In this document: positions 9,512 through 17,317 of the stretch, one piece after another
Numbering within the stretch: position 1 is the first letter of the stretch
Layout: each line of letters starts with the position of its first letter
Origin: an uncultured Blautia sp.
GTDB taxonomy: Bacteria; Bacillota; Clostridia; Lachnospirales; Lachnospiraceae
Reading direction: 5' to 3'
Assembly (NCBI GenBank): GCA_934409175.1
Contig: CAKRVX010000037.1
Location: forward strand, 1 to 18,037
Length of the DNA stretch: 18,037 nt
Translations under genes and position numbers: made by a program
Notes under the pieces: model-generated
The model's database searches: none
Told to the model about the DNA's origin: nothing
Seen by the model: only the letters and a program-made list of their open reading frames with translations

Positions 9512-9549
9512 AAAAACTTCGGATTTCCAGGACGGGATCCGAAGTTTTT
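9512..9549. terminator. Bidirectional terminator between the yigZ-like gene and the cyclophilin gene
   Basis: A perfect 13-bp stem, AAAAACTTCGGAT (9512-9524) with ATCCGAAGTTTTT (9537-9549), encloses a 12-nt loop. The arms end in A and T runs, so it works as an intrinsic terminator on either strand. It lies between convergent genes. Confidence 0.88.
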
Positions 9550-9596
9550 GGTTTAAAAAGTTTCTGAAAATAAGTCGTTTTCTTTATCTGACCGGC

Positions 9597-10115
9597 TCAG
9601 CATTTCTCTGGTTCCGGATATTCTTTTCCGAAAGTCTCTACGGTCATTGATTTGATCTTCTGCTCATCCAGAGGACGATCACTGTAATCAGTGTCTTCTT
9701 CAGCGATGCGGTTTACAACATCCATGCCCTCAATGATCTTGCCAAAAGCAGCGTAAGCACCGTCAAGGTGGGGAGCATCTTTATGCATGATAAAGAACTG
9801 GCTTCCTGCGGAGTCCGGATGCATGGCTCTTGCCATGGAAAGAACACCTGCTGTGTGTTTTAAGTCATTTTTAAATCTGTTCTGAGTAAATTCACCCTTG
9901 ATGCTGTATCCCGGGCCGCCCATTCCGGTTCCGTCAGGACATCCGCCCTGAATCATAAAGCCGTTGATGACACGATGGAAGATCAGTCCATCGTAGAACC
10001 CTTTTTTTACAAGACTGATAAAATTATTTACTGTATTCGGTGCAATTTCAGGATATAATTCAGCCTTCATCACATCGCCGTTTTCCATGGTAATTGTTAC
10101 TACCGGATTTGCCAT
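9597..10115 (-). CDS. Cyclophilin-type peptidyl-prolyl cis-trans isomerase
   Basis: Cyclophilins interconvert cis and trans X-Pro bonds and help protein folding. The 172-residue protein is a single cyclophilin domain without a signal peptide, so it is probably cytosolic. Active-site motifs are FHRVINGFMIQGG (46-58, catalytic-type Arg48), SMARAMHPDSAGSQFFI (93-109) and HLDGAYAAFGKI (116-127). The position of the human CypA tryptophan that contacts cyclosporin is His116, a bacterial-type change that suggests low drug affinity. GGAG lies about 9 nt before the ATG. The promoter is the leftward half of the overlapping divergent promoter at 10163-10191. Confidence 0.95.
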   Translation of the reverse strand: MANPVVTITMENGDVMKAELYPEIAPNTVNNFISLVKKGFYDGLIFHRVINGFMIQGGCPDGTGMGGPGYSIKGEFTQNRFKNDLKHTAGVLSMARAMHPDSAGSQFFIMHKDAPHLDGAYAAFGKIIEGMDVVNRIAEEDTDYSDRPLDEQKIKSMTVETFGKEYPEPEKC

Positions 10116-10141
10116 AGCTATATTCTCCTTTTCAAAAAGTA

Positions 10142-10170
10142 TTGTATTTCCCTGTTCGCTCTATTATAAT
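10142..10170 (+). promoter_or_regulatory. Rightward promoter for tsaE-tsaB-rimI
   Basis: -35 TTGTAT (10142-10147) and -10 TATAAT (10165-10170) have a 17-nt spacer. Transcription would begin near 10177, after the in-frame ATG at 10171; this argues that translation of tsaE starts at 10207. Confidence 0.7.
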
Positions 10171-10191
10171 ATGCAAAGAACAATTCTGCAA
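10163..10191 (-). promoter_or_regulatory. Leftward promoter for the cyclophilin gene
   Basis: On the minus strand, -35 TTGCAG (complement of 10186-10191) and -10 TATAAT (complement of 10163-10168) are 17 nt apart. The -10 shares its bases with the opposite-facing promoter. The predicted cyclophilin leader is about 40 nt. Confidence 0.65.
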
Positions 10192-10206
10192 GAAAAAGGT
10201 GAAAAG

Positions 10207-10638
10207 ATGGTTATAGAAACAAATACCCCACAGGAAACTTATGCTGTGGGAAAAAAGATTGGAGAGAATGCCAGACCCGGACAGATTTATACGCTGACAG
10301 GTGACCTGGGAGTGGGAAAAACCGTATTTACCCAGGGGGTGGCAGCAGGGCTTGGTATCAATGAACCTATAAACAGTCCGACTTTTACTATTATCCAGGA
10401 ATATGAAAGCGGTCGGCTGCCGCTGTATCATTTTGATGTCTACCGTATCGGAGACATTGAGGAAATGGAAGAAATCGGTTATGATGATTATTTTTTCGGA
10501 CAGGGAATCTGTCTGATCGAATGGGCAAATCTGATCGAGGAAATATTACCTGATGATCTGATTCGCGTAACTATTGAGAAGGATCTGGAAAAAGGTTTTG
10601 ATTACCGCAGAATCACTGTGGAAGGATTGGATATATAA
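10207..10638 (+). CDS. tsaE: tRNA t6A biosynthesis ATPase TsaE
   Basis: TsaE is the ATPase that works with TsaB and TsaD to put threonylcarbamoyl on A37 of tRNAs reading ANN codons. With the start at 10207 the protein is 143 residues, the usual size. Walker A is GDLGVGKT (32-39), followed by the family motifs NSPTF (56-60), YHFDVYR (74-80) and LIEWA (103-107). The ATG at 10207 is preceded by the modest RBS AAAAAGGTG; upstream in-frame ATGs at 10087 and 10171 lie before the predicted transcription start. The tsaB gene begins 19 nt after the stop. Confidence 0.94.
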   Translation: MVIETNTPQETYAVGKKIGENARPGQIYTLTGDLGVGKTVFTQGVAAGLGINEPINSPTFTIIQEYESGRLPLYHFDVYRIGDIEEMEEIGYDDYFFGQGICLIEWANLIEEILPDDLIRVTIEKDLEKGFDYRRITVEGLDI

Positions 10639-10657
10639 CAGGAGGCAGAGAAGAAAA

Positions 10658-11377
10658 ATGAAAATTTTGGCACTGGACAGTTCAGGAATTGTGGCATCTG
10701 TAGCTGTTGTAGAGGATGATACATTACTGGCAGAATATACGGTCAATTATAAAAAAACACATTCCCAGACACTTTTACCCATGCTTGATGAAATTGCGAA
10801 GATGACGGAACTGGATCTGGAGAGTGTAGATGCTATTGCTGTGGCAGCAGGACCGGGATCTTTTACAGGACTTCGTATCGGTTCGGCCACAGCCAAGGGC
10901 TTAGGGCTTGCCCTGAAGAAACCTTTGGTAGCAGTACCTACAGTAGATGCATTGGCATATAATCTTTATGATGCACAGGGACTGATTTGCCCGATCATGG
11001 ATGCCAGGAGAAAACAAGTGTATACGGGAATTTATAAGTTTGAAGAACATCAGCTGGTAACAGTAAAGAAACAGTGGGCAGCACCCATGGAAGAGTTGAT
11101 CGAAGAACTGAATGAACGTGGAGAAGCGGTGATCTTTCTGGGGGATGGAGTTCCTGTTTTCCGTGAACTGATCAGAGAGAAACTGAAGGTGCCTTATTCT
11201 TTCGCACCGGCACATGTAAACAAACAACGTGCAGCGGCCGTGGCTTCTTTGGGAATGATCTATTACAAAGAAGGCAGAACAGAAACTGCTGAAGAACATA
11301 CACCGGAATATCTCCGCCTTTCTCAGGCGGAACGGGAGCGTGCAGAACGGGAAAGAGCCTGTAAAGCAGAGAAATAA
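10658..11377 (+). CDS. tsaB: tRNA t6A biosynthesis protein TsaB
   Basis: TsaB is a catalytically inactive ASKHA-fold partner of TsaD that scaffolds the t6A complex and binds TsaE. The 239-residue protein opens with MKILALDSSG and carries the hallmark AAGPGSFTGLRIG (63-75), which contacts TsaD. It lacks the HxEGH metal motif present in TsaD, as expected. The C-terminal YLRLSQAERERAERER is typical. The start chosen is ATG 10658, which gives the normal N-terminus; AGGAGG ends 12 nt upstream, a rather long spacing. The frame is open further upstream into tsaE, but those 28 residues (MRRIWKKV...) look like tsaE read in another frame. rimI starts 27 nt after the stop. Confidence 0.95.
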   Translation: MKILALDSSGIVASVAVVEDDTLLAEYTVNYKKTHSQTLLPMLDEIAKMTELDLESVDAIAVAAGPGSFTGLRIGSATAKGLGLALKKPLVAVPTVDALAYNLYDAQGLICPIMDARRKQVYTGIYKFEEHQLVTVKKQWAAPMEELIEELNERGEAVIFLGDGVPVFRELIREKLKVPYSFAPAHVNKQRAAAVASLGMIYYKEGRTETAEEHTPEYLRLSQAERERAERERACKAEK

Positions 11378-11404
11378 AAGCTGACAGAATGTGAAGGAAG
11401 AATT

Positions 11405-11851
11405 ATGATCTTAAGAGAAATGCTTGTAGATGATCTGGATCAGATTATGGAGATCGAAACAGACCTGTTTCATGTTCCCTGGACCAGGGAAGGTTTTTTT
11501 ACCTTTCTGACCAGGGATGATGCCATGTTTCTGGTAGTAGAGGAAAAGGGCCGGATTCTTGGCTACTGTGGCCTGCTCATGGTACTGGATGAAGGTGATA
11601 TTACCAATGTGGCAGTACGAAGAGACAGGCAGCGGGAAGGAATCGGTAACTTTCTGATGGAGAGTCTGATCCGTCTAGCAGATCAGCAGGGCGTTACCAC
11701 GATCCATCTGGAAGTTCGTGTGGGAAATGCCACTGCGATCCGTTTATATGAACGGATGGGATTTACCAGGGATGGTATCAGGAAAGGATATTACAGCGAT
11801 CCGGTGGAAGATGCTCTTCTTATGACCAGACATCCACAGACCAGCAGATAA
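11405..11851 (+). CDS. rimI: Ribosomal-protein-alanine N-acetyltransferase RimI-like
   Basis: This is a GNAT-family acetyltransferase of 148 residues. In E. coli RimI acetylates the N-terminal Ala of ribosomal protein S18; the same target is assumed here only by homology. The acetyl-CoA loop is RQREGIG (75-81); Glu103 and Tyr115 lie at the usual active-site positions in HLEVRVGNATAIRLYERMGF. The order tsaE-tsaB-rimI is common in Firmicutes and supports the name. The last 61 nt overlap the facing YfhO-like gene, and the operon terminator lies 42 nt past the stop inside that gene. Confidence 0.93.
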   Translation: MILREMLVDDLDQIMEIETDLFHVPWTREGFFTFLTRDDAMFLVVEEKGRILGYCGLLMVLDEGDITNVAVRRDRQREGIGNFLMESLIRLADQQGVTTIHLEVRVGNATAIRLYERMGFTRDGIRKGYYSDPVEDALLMTRHPQTSR

Positions 11852-14283
11852 ATAAATGCAAGGAGACTGATGAAACAGCCGGCAGTTTTACCGGGTGCAT
11901 GAAATTCAACTGTGATTTCATGCGCCCCTTTTTTTATGGGAAATCCTACAAAAGCTTTATTTACACATTCTGGAGTAACCCTTTTACCATCTACGAAGGC
12001 CTTATAGCCATTGGACCAGACGAAGGATGTGACAAAGTAACCATCCTGATCCATATCCAGAGTTCCTTTCAGTAGTTCATTGGCATCAATGCCTTCATCA
12101 GAAGAAGAGTGAAAGGATACAATGCCAGGATTGCCAATGGCAGAAACTGGAAGAAGGTATGCTCTGACATCTGAAATCTTGTAGTCCCCGGCAGAATACC
12201 GAATGCGGAGTGTATCAAAATCATCTGGAGAGGAAAGCATATAGGTAAATTCTGTGTGTTCATTTGGATATGGTGCATCTTTCCCTGAAAGACAGTTACG
12301 AATGCCATTGATAGTAATAGAAACATCCTGGAGTCCGTCATAGTCCACATGAAAAGAAAGGAGCAGGATCTGATCTTTTACAGTGAAGGGAAGTTGTTTT
12401 TTTATAGTTACTGCATCAGTGGATGCATTTCTGTCCATAAAACCGGAAGGAAGAGAACATGATTTCATGTGAGAATCATAAGATGCCTCTTTTTCAGGTT
12501 TCGCTACGATAGTGCGATTGGTAAGAGTATCCAGATTTTCAGGGTATGAAAGTCTGTCAAAAGAAGCTTCGCTCATTAAGGCTGTACTCCCGTATGCAAG
12601 GGGAAGTACCTGATCATTTTCTGCAAGTACCTGATTGCCTTTCTGAGAGAGTACCTGATACCCTGCGGGAATTTTGTCATCATTTGTCTGAATATATCGT
12701 ACACCCATCAGATATTCCTGGAAAGGATTAACATCTGCATTTAAAGCAACGCGGTTTCGAATGCTGACGGGCATTTTCAGTATGTCGTAGAATAACTGAG
12801 AATAACGATAACTGGATACAGAAGAATAAATGGTACTTTTTTTCTGGGTTCCTGTATATACGTAATTGGTACTGGTCATTGGGCGGGACAGGATATCCAT
12901 GCGGGAATCTGTGTCTGTACAAAGAGAAGTCACATCACTCTCGGTAAAAGTGTCTGAAGTACTCTCTGATGGAAATTGTTCTGTACATGCCCTGGAGAGA
13001 TACAGCAGTCCCGGGCTGACGAAAAGGACTGTACAGAAAAGTAATGCCGAGATGCATTTGCGTTTATTTTTTATATAAATACAATATATTACAAATAAAA
13101 TAAAAACAGCAGCGTCCAAAAACATATACAGCCCATATGCTGGCTTTTTCATCAGATATTGTATGGGCAGAGGAACCAGGCTGACAAGCGCAAGAGGAAG
13201 GCTGTGTTGTATTTTTTTCTCAAGCAGTTCCTGAATGGTCAGTGCTGTCATCCACAGTAGTAACGGCATAAAAGGAATGAGACATTTGGGTCTTACATAT
13301 AAGGTACCGTTCAGGATCCAGTAGCAGATGTCAAAAAGTAACAGGCACATCAGTATGAGAGAAAAATTTCTGGTTTTATGTCTACGAATGCTTAACAGCA
13401 GACAGTACAGGCAGATCAGTGAAAGACCGCAGCCATAAGGACTGTACAGAATACTGTCAAGGGTAAGATTGGGAGCAAGAATTTCCAGCAATGTGGTAGT
13501 GCGTACACTTTTCCGGGTTTCCAGGATTGCCAGTGCTGTGGGAAGCAGCAGGATCATGGAAAGCATGAGTGAGGCAGTAATGGAAAAAAGATAGTTTTTC
13601 CAGAGAAAATGTCTTTTTTCTTTGCCGTATTGTTTTATGTGAAAATGAAAGTAAAGGCTGACCGATATAAAGCAGGCTGGAAAAAAATAAAAGCTGTGTA
13701 TCAGAATCATAAAAAATGACAACACCAGTCCAAAATGCGGTATCCAGAATCGTTTGTCTGATTTTTCAGAAAGATTGTCTACAGCAAAGAAAGCCAGAAG
13801 CAAAAAGGGCAGGTAATTTACAAACATGATCTGACGATGAGCCTGAAACATGCAGCCTGAACATCCATAGAGAAAGGCAGCGGCAAAACAGCTGAAATTT
13901 CCGATGCCCTTTTTCCAGATCCAGAAATATAAAAGCCAGATACCGGCCAGGATTTCTGCGATAGCATAAACCTGCAGAATAACTGCTGTGGATACATGGG
14001 GCAGAAGGCAGGAGAGCAAAACATCCGGGCGCAGGAAACCATAATAGGAAATATTAAAAAAACTTCCGCCGCCGCCCAGATGCATATAGTCAGGTACGAT
14101 ATTTCCAGAATCCAGAAATTGCTTACGCATATAATCTGCAATGGTGACATGTTGACATAACCAGTCGATTTCGGAACCGAACATGCTGCCGGAAGGAACT
14201 GACAGATCAATCAGCAACAAAATGCATACGGTAAGAATAAAAAGGTGAAGAAGGTTTAGTTTGCTGAATCTACGGGTACTCAT
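11791..14283 (-). CDS. YfhO-family multi-spanning membrane protein
   Basis: This 830-residue protein has an N-terminal half with about a dozen hydrophobic helices (for example 11-28, 101-121, 131-146, 154-170, 184-201, 232-252, 286-300, 308-322, 336-350, 386-404, 411-428) and a large, probably extracellular C-terminal region (about 430-795) followed by one last helix (about 801-821) and an RR end. The pattern, the LYGCSGCMFQAHRQIMFVNY segment (138-157) and the C-terminal NGYKAFVDGKRV and KGAHEITVEFHAPG motifs fit the YfhO family. B. subtilis YfhO is implicated in lipoteichoic acid glycosylation; related GT-C-type proteins move lipid-linked sugars. The substrate here is unknown. The ATG at 14283 with AAAGGA upstream is preferred to a TTG at 14361. 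It interrupts the t6A gene neighbourhood and reads against it. Confidence 0.85.
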   Translation of the reverse strand: MSTRRFSKLNLLHLFILTVCILLLIDLSVPSGSMFGSEIDWLCQHVTIADYMRKQFLDSGNIVPDYMHLGGGGSFFNISYYGFLRPDVLLSCLLPHVSTAVILQVYAIAEILAGIWLLYFWIWKKGIGNFSCFAAAFLYGCSGCMFQAHRQIMFVNYLPFLLLAFFAVDNLSEKSDKRFWIPHFGLVLSFFMILIHSFYFFPACFISVSLYFHFHIKQYGKEKRHFLWKNYLFSITASLMLSMILLLPTALAILETRKSVRTTTLLEILAPNLTLDSILYSPYGCGLSLICLYCLLLSIRRHKTRNFSLILMCLLLFDICYWILNGTLYVRPKCLIPFMPLLLWMTALTIQELLEKKIQHSLPLALVSLVPLPIQYLMKKPAYGLYMFLDAAVFILFVIYCIYIKNKRKCISALLFCTVLFVSPGLLYLSRACTEQFPSESTSDTFTESDVTSLCTDTDSRMDILSRPMTSTNYVYTGTQKKSTIYSSVSSYRYSQLFYDILKMPVSIRNRVALNADVNPFQEYLMGVRYIQTNDDKIPAGYQVLSQKGNQVLAENDQVLPLAYGSTALMSEASFDRLSYPENLDTLTNRTIVAKPEKEASYDSHMKSCSLPSGFMDRNASTDAVTIKKQLPFTVKDQILLLSFHVDYDGLQDVSITINGIRNCLSGKDAPYPNEHTEFTYMLSSPDDFDTLRIRYSAGDYKISDVRAYLLPVSAIGNPGIVSFHSSSDEGIDANELLKGTLDMDQDGYFVTSFVWSNGYKAFVDGKRVTPECVNKAFVGFPIKKGAHEITVEFHAPGKTAGCFISLLAFIYLLVCGCLVIRRASSTGSL
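11893..11935 (+). terminator. Intrinsic terminator of tsaE-tsaB-rimI, inside the opposing gene
   Basis: GGGTGCATGAAAT (11893-11905) pairs with ATTTCATGCGCCC (11915-11927) over 13 bp with one G-T pair, around a 9-nt loop, followed by C and seven T (11929-11935). It lies wholly within the coding sequence of the minus-strand YfhO-like gene, over its codons 783-797. Confidence 0.88.
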
Positions 14284-14464
14284 GGAAATATCCTTTCTGT
14301 TGTGTGTTGTAAGTATACGGGTATAAACTTTTAACTGCTTTAAGTAAGTCTCCTGCTTCAATTACAAAAAGTAATTAACAGTGAGGAGATTAAAATATCC
14401 GGCTGTTAAAAGATTCCTATATTGTAAACGAAATAAATCACAGATTCAATTCATTTATTCACAC

Positions 14465-14493
14465 TTGTTTTGAATTGGCAATTGTGATACACT
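14465..14493 (+). promoter_or_regulatory. Promoter of rnz-tsaD-ispD
   Basis: -35 TTGTTT (14465-14470) and -10 TACACT (14488-14493) are 17 nt apart, about 30 nt before the rnz ATG. A 7-bp inverted repeat (CAATTCA at 14447-14453, TGAATTG at 14471-14477) overlaps the region but is weak. The rest of 14284-14464, shared with the divergent YfhO-like gene, shows no clear second promoter. Confidence 0.55.
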
Positions 14494-14523
14494 TTGCCAC
14501 AGGAGAAAATCAGGAGGAAATTT

Positions 14524-15435
14524 ATGTTAGACGTATGTTTGGTTGGAACCGGAGGAATGATGCCTCTGCCCAGAAGATGGCTGACCGCTCTTATGACAAG
14601 ATACAATGGAAGCAGTCTTCTCATTGACTGTGGCGAAGGAACTCAGGTGGCAATTAAAGAAAAAGGATGGAGTTTCAAACCTATTGATGTAATCTGTTTT
14701 ACCCATTATCATGGAGATCATATCAGCGGACTTCCGGGACTTCTTCTTACTATGGGAAATGCGGATCGTACAGAGCCGCTGACTCTTGTAGGCCCCAGGG
14801 GGCTGGAGAGAGTAGTCAATGCTCTTCGCGTGATTGCACCAGAGCTTCCTTTTGAAATAAAATTTATAGAAATTACACAGCCGGAACAGGTGATCGAATT
14901 GAATGGATACCGTATTACGGCTTTCAAAGTAAATCATAATGTGCTTTGCTACGGATACACACTGGAGATTCTCAGACAGGGAAAATTTTCCGCAGAGAGA
15001 GCGAAGAAGCAGGAAATCCCGTTGAAATACTGGAATCCTCTTCAGAAAGGACAGACGATCGAAGCAGATGGAATTACTTATACACCGGATATGGTCCTTG
15101 GACCGGACCGAAAAGGTATTAAGCTGACTTATACTACGGATACCAGACCTACAGAGTCCATACTGAGAAATGCAGCCGGTTCTGATCTTTTTATCTGTGA
15201 AGGAATGTATGGTGAAGATGATAAGGCTGATAAGGCAAGAGGTTACAAGCATATGACCTTCCGTGAAGCTGCTGTTCTTGCACGGGATGCGCAGGTAGGG
15301 GAGATGTGGCTTACACATTACAGTCCGTCACTGGTAAGACCGGATGAATTTATGGATAAGGTGAGAGAAATCTTCCCGAATGCATATCCTGGAAAAGATG
15401 GAAAAAGTGTAGAACTGAATTTCGAAGAAGAGTAA
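14524..15435 (+). CDS. rnz: Ribonuclease Z (tRNA 3'-processing endonuclease)
   Basis: RNase Z cuts precursor tRNAs just after the discriminator base when no CCA is encoded, leaving an end for CCA addition. The 303-residue protein is a metallo-beta-lactamase fold enzyme: N-terminal LVGTGGMMPLPRRWLTALM, DCGEGTQ (35-41), the zinc motif THYHGDH (His61, His63, Asp65, His66), NHNV for a further His, TDTRP, and LTHYSPS near the end. It matches the clostridial variety of RNase Z. ATG 14524 follows AGGAGG with a 6-nt gap; a TTG at 14494 lies on the predicted transcription start and is rejected. tsaD follows 48 nt later. Both tRNA genes downstream lack CCA and are natural substrates. Confidence 0.95.
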   Translation: MLDVCLVGTGGMMPLPRRWLTALMTRYNGSSLLIDCGEGTQVAIKEKGWSFKPIDVICFTHYHGDHISGLPGLLLTMGNADRTEPLTLVGPRGLERVVNALRVIAPELPFEIKFIEITQPEQVIELNGYRITAFKVNHNVLCYGYTLEILRQGKFSAERAKKQEIPLKYWNPLQKGQTIEADGITYTPDMVLGPDRKGIKLTYTTDTRPTESILRNAAGSDLFICEGMYGEDDKADKARGYKHMTFREAAVLARDAQVGEMWLTHYSPSLVRPDEFMDKVREIFPNAYPGKDGKSVELNFEEE

Positions 15436-15483
15436 CGTGATAAGGATCTAAAAAAGATCAGTATGTAAACAGAGGAATAAAAG

Positions 15484-16503
15484 ATGAAAGATACATTAAT
15501 TCTTGCAATTGAGAGCTCCTGTGATGAAACAGCCGCTTCTGTTGTAAAAAACGGCAGGACAATTTTATCAAATGTGATTTCTTCACAGATCGCTCTTCAT
15601 ACTTTATACGGAGGAGTAGTTCCAGAGATTGCTTCCCGCAAACACATTGAAAAGATTAATCAGGTCATTGAACAGGCATTGACAGATGCACATGTAACCC
15701 TGGATGATCTGGATGCGATAGGTGTAACCTATGGTCCAGGACTGGTAGGTGCTCTTCTGGTAGGCGTTGCAGAGGCAAAGGCTATCGCTTATGCGAAAAA
15801 ACTTCCTTTGGTAGGAGTTCACCATATAGAAGGCCATGTTTCAGCTAATTACATCGAACATCCGGATCTGGAACCTCCATTTTTATGCCTGATCGTATCA
15901 GGAGGACACACTCATCTGGTGATCGTGAAGGACTATGGCGAATTTGAAATTCTTGGACGTACCCGTGATGATGCAGCAGGAGAGGCTTTTGACAAGGTTG
16001 CCAGAGCAATCGGACTGGGGTATCCTGGCGGACCGAAGGTGGATAAACTTTCTAAAGAGGGAAATCCGGATGCCATTGAATTTCCACGTGCTAAGATTGA
16101 GGGATGTCCTTATGATTTCAGTTTCAGCGGGGTGAAGTCTGCTGTTCTGAACTATCTGAACCATGCGCAGATGACCGGTGAAGAAGTGAACAGGGCAGAT
16201 CTGGCAGCTTCTTTCCAGAAGGCTGTAGTGGATGTTCTGGTGGAGCATACTATGCTGGCTGCTAGAGATTATGGAATGAAGAAGATTGCCATTGCAGGGG
16301 GAGTTGCTTCTAATGGAACTCTTCGGGCTGCAATGGAAGAAGCATGTGCGAAAAATGGTTACAGCTTTTACCGCCCATCACCCATTTTCTGCACAGATAA
16401 TGCGGCGATGATCGGAGTAGCTGCATATTATGAATATATGAAAGGAACAAGACATGGCTGGGATCTGAATGCAGTCCCGAACCTGAAACTGGGAGAAAGA
16501 TAG
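15484..16503 (+). CDS. tsaD: tRNA N6-adenosine threonylcarbamoyltransferase TsaD
   Basis: TsaD transfers the threonylcarbamoyl group from its AMP adduct to A37 of ANN-decoding tRNAs, in complex with TsaB and TsaE. The 339-residue protein has the signature [14 protein letters not shown] (8-21), the metal-binding HIEGH (His114, His118), SGGHTHLV (139-146), the ATP/adduct-binding [23 protein letters not shown] (162-184) and the terminal Asp in [10 protein letters not shown]. All expected residues are present. RBS AGAGGA precedes the ATG. Its stop is one base from the ispD start, so the two are translationally close. It is separated from tsaE-tsaB by the YfhO-like gene and rnz. Confidence 0.97.
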   Translation: MKDTLILAIESSCDETAASVVKNGRTILSNVISSQIALHTLYGGVVPEIASRKHIEKINQVIEQALTDAHVTLDDLDAIGVTYGPGLVGALLVGVAEAKAIAYAKKLPLVGVHHIEGHVSANYIEHPDLEPPFLCLIVSGGHTHLVIVKDYGEFEILGRTRDDAAGEAFDKVARAIGLGYPGGPKVDKLSKEGNPDAIEFPRAKIEGCPYDFSFSGVKSAVLNYLNHAQMTGEEVNRADLAASFQKAVVDVLVEHTMLAARDYGMKKIAIAGGVASNGTLRAAMEEACAKNGYSFYRPSPIFCTDNAAMIGVAAYYEYMKGTRHGWDLNAVPNLKLGER

Positions 16504-16504
16504 G

Positions 16505-17218
16505 ATGAAATCTGTAAAAAATACAGCAATCGTTCTGGCGGCAGGACAGGGAAAAAGGATGCACAGCAGGATACAGAAACAGTTTCTGGAAATACAGGGC
16601 TATCCGGTTCTGTATTATTCGCTGCGTTGTTTTCAGGAAAGCTCTCTGATCAGAGATATCGTTTTGGTTACAGGGGCTGAGTCGGTAGAGTACTGCAGAG
16701 AAAATATTGTAGAAAAATACGGATTTACAAAAGTAACCACTGTGGTAGTTGGGGGAAAAGAAAGATATGATTCTGTCTATGCCGGACTGTGTGCATGCCG
16801 TGACTGTGAATATGTATTGATTCATGATGGAGCCCGACCTTTTATTACGGAGGAAATACTGAAACGGGGACTGGATAAAGCAGGTGAAACAGGCGCCTGT
16901 GTGATTGGCATGCCATCTAAAGATACAGTGAAGCTAGCAGATGATCATGGATTTGTAGAGTCTACACCGGACAGAAAAAGTGTCTGGACGATACAGACAC
17001 CACAGATATTTGAATATCCTCTGATCAGAAATGCTCATGAGAGTATTCGATGTAGAGATATGAGCAGTATCACGGATGATGCGATGGTAGTAGAACAGGA
17101 AACAGGAGTAAAGGTTGCTCTTGCAGAAGGATCTTATCAGAATATAAAAATAACTACACCAGAGGATCTTTTTATAGCAGAAGCCTTCCTGAACAGTGCT
17201 GAAAATATACAAAAATGA
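16505..17218 (+). CDS. ispD: 2-C-methyl-D-erythritol 4-phosphate cytidylyltransferase
   Basis: IspD makes CDP-methylerythritol from MEP and CTP in the non-mevalonate isoprenoid pathway, which feeds undecaprenyl lipid carriers. The 237-residue protein has the nucleotide-binding AIVLAAGQGKRM (8-19) with Arg18 and Lys25 in the QKQFL motif, GGKERYDSV (83-91), HDGARPF (107-113), TPQIF and the end motif NIKITTPEDL (213-222). TarI-type ribitol phosphate enzymes are close relatives, but the motifs and length favour IspD. It begins one base after the tsaD stop. No terminator was seen between its stop and the tRNA promoter, so some transcripts may read into the tRNA-rRNA genes. Confidence 0.92.
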   Translation: MKSVKNTAIVLAAGQGKRMHSRIQKQFLEIQGYPVLYYSLRCFQESSLIRDIVLVTGAESVEYCRENIVEKYGFTKVTTVVVGGKERYDSVYAGLCACRDCEYVLIHDGARPFITEEILKRGLDKAGETGACVIGMPSKDTVKLADDHGFVESTPDRKSVWTIQTPQIFEYPLIRNAHESIRCRDMSSITDDAMVVEQETGVKVALAEGSYQNIKITTPEDLFIAEAFLNSAENIQK

Positions 17219-17247
17219 AAAAAATTGAAAAAAATGAAAAAATGTTG

Positions 17248-17276
17248 TTGACAGGTGTATGATTTGGTGCTAGAAT
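17248..17276 (+). promoter_or_regulatory. Promoter of tRNA-Ser(UGA)
   Basis: Perfect -35 TTGACA (17248-17253), 17-nt spacer, -10 TAGAAT (17271-17276). Four A tracts (17211-17215, 17218-17224, 17228-17234, 17237-17242) lie just upstream at roughly helical spacing, like an UP element. A 6-bp TGCGCT/AGCGCA stem (17283-17288, 17300-17305) lies in the short leader. Confidence 0.88.
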
Positions 17277-17317
17277 ATCACTTGCGCTGACAGAGAAAAA
17301 GCGCATCAACAACATAT

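Noticed and set aside
10087..10206. Longer tsaE start adding 40 residues
   Set aside because: The extension (MVIVTTGFAIAIFSF...) overlaps the cyclophilin start and the promoter, and the consensus -10 lies inside it; the normal family N-terminus begins at 10207.
14284..14361. Longer YfhO-like start from a TTG at 14361
   Set aside because: No RBS before the TTG, while ATG 14283 has AAAGGA at suitable distance and gives the usual short basic N-terminus before the first helix.
14447..14477. 7-bp inverted repeat near the rnz promoter as an operator
   Set aside because: Arms are short, A+T-rich and 17 nt apart; such a match is expected by chance in this composition.
14527..15318. A 263-codon minus-strand open frame opposite rnz
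   Set aside because: Composition is Ser/Cys/His-rich with no domain, and the plus-strand RNase Z motifs are unmistakable, so this is an antisense shadow.
15447..15462. GATCT/AGATC hairpin between rnz and tsaD as a terminator
   Set aside because: Only five pairs with an A-rich loop and no T tract; rnz and tsaD are more likely co-transcribed.
17225..17310. T-box riboswitch before the tRNA-Ser genes
   Set aside because: The leader is far too short, no T-box consensus is present, and the downstream genes are tRNAs, not a synthetase.
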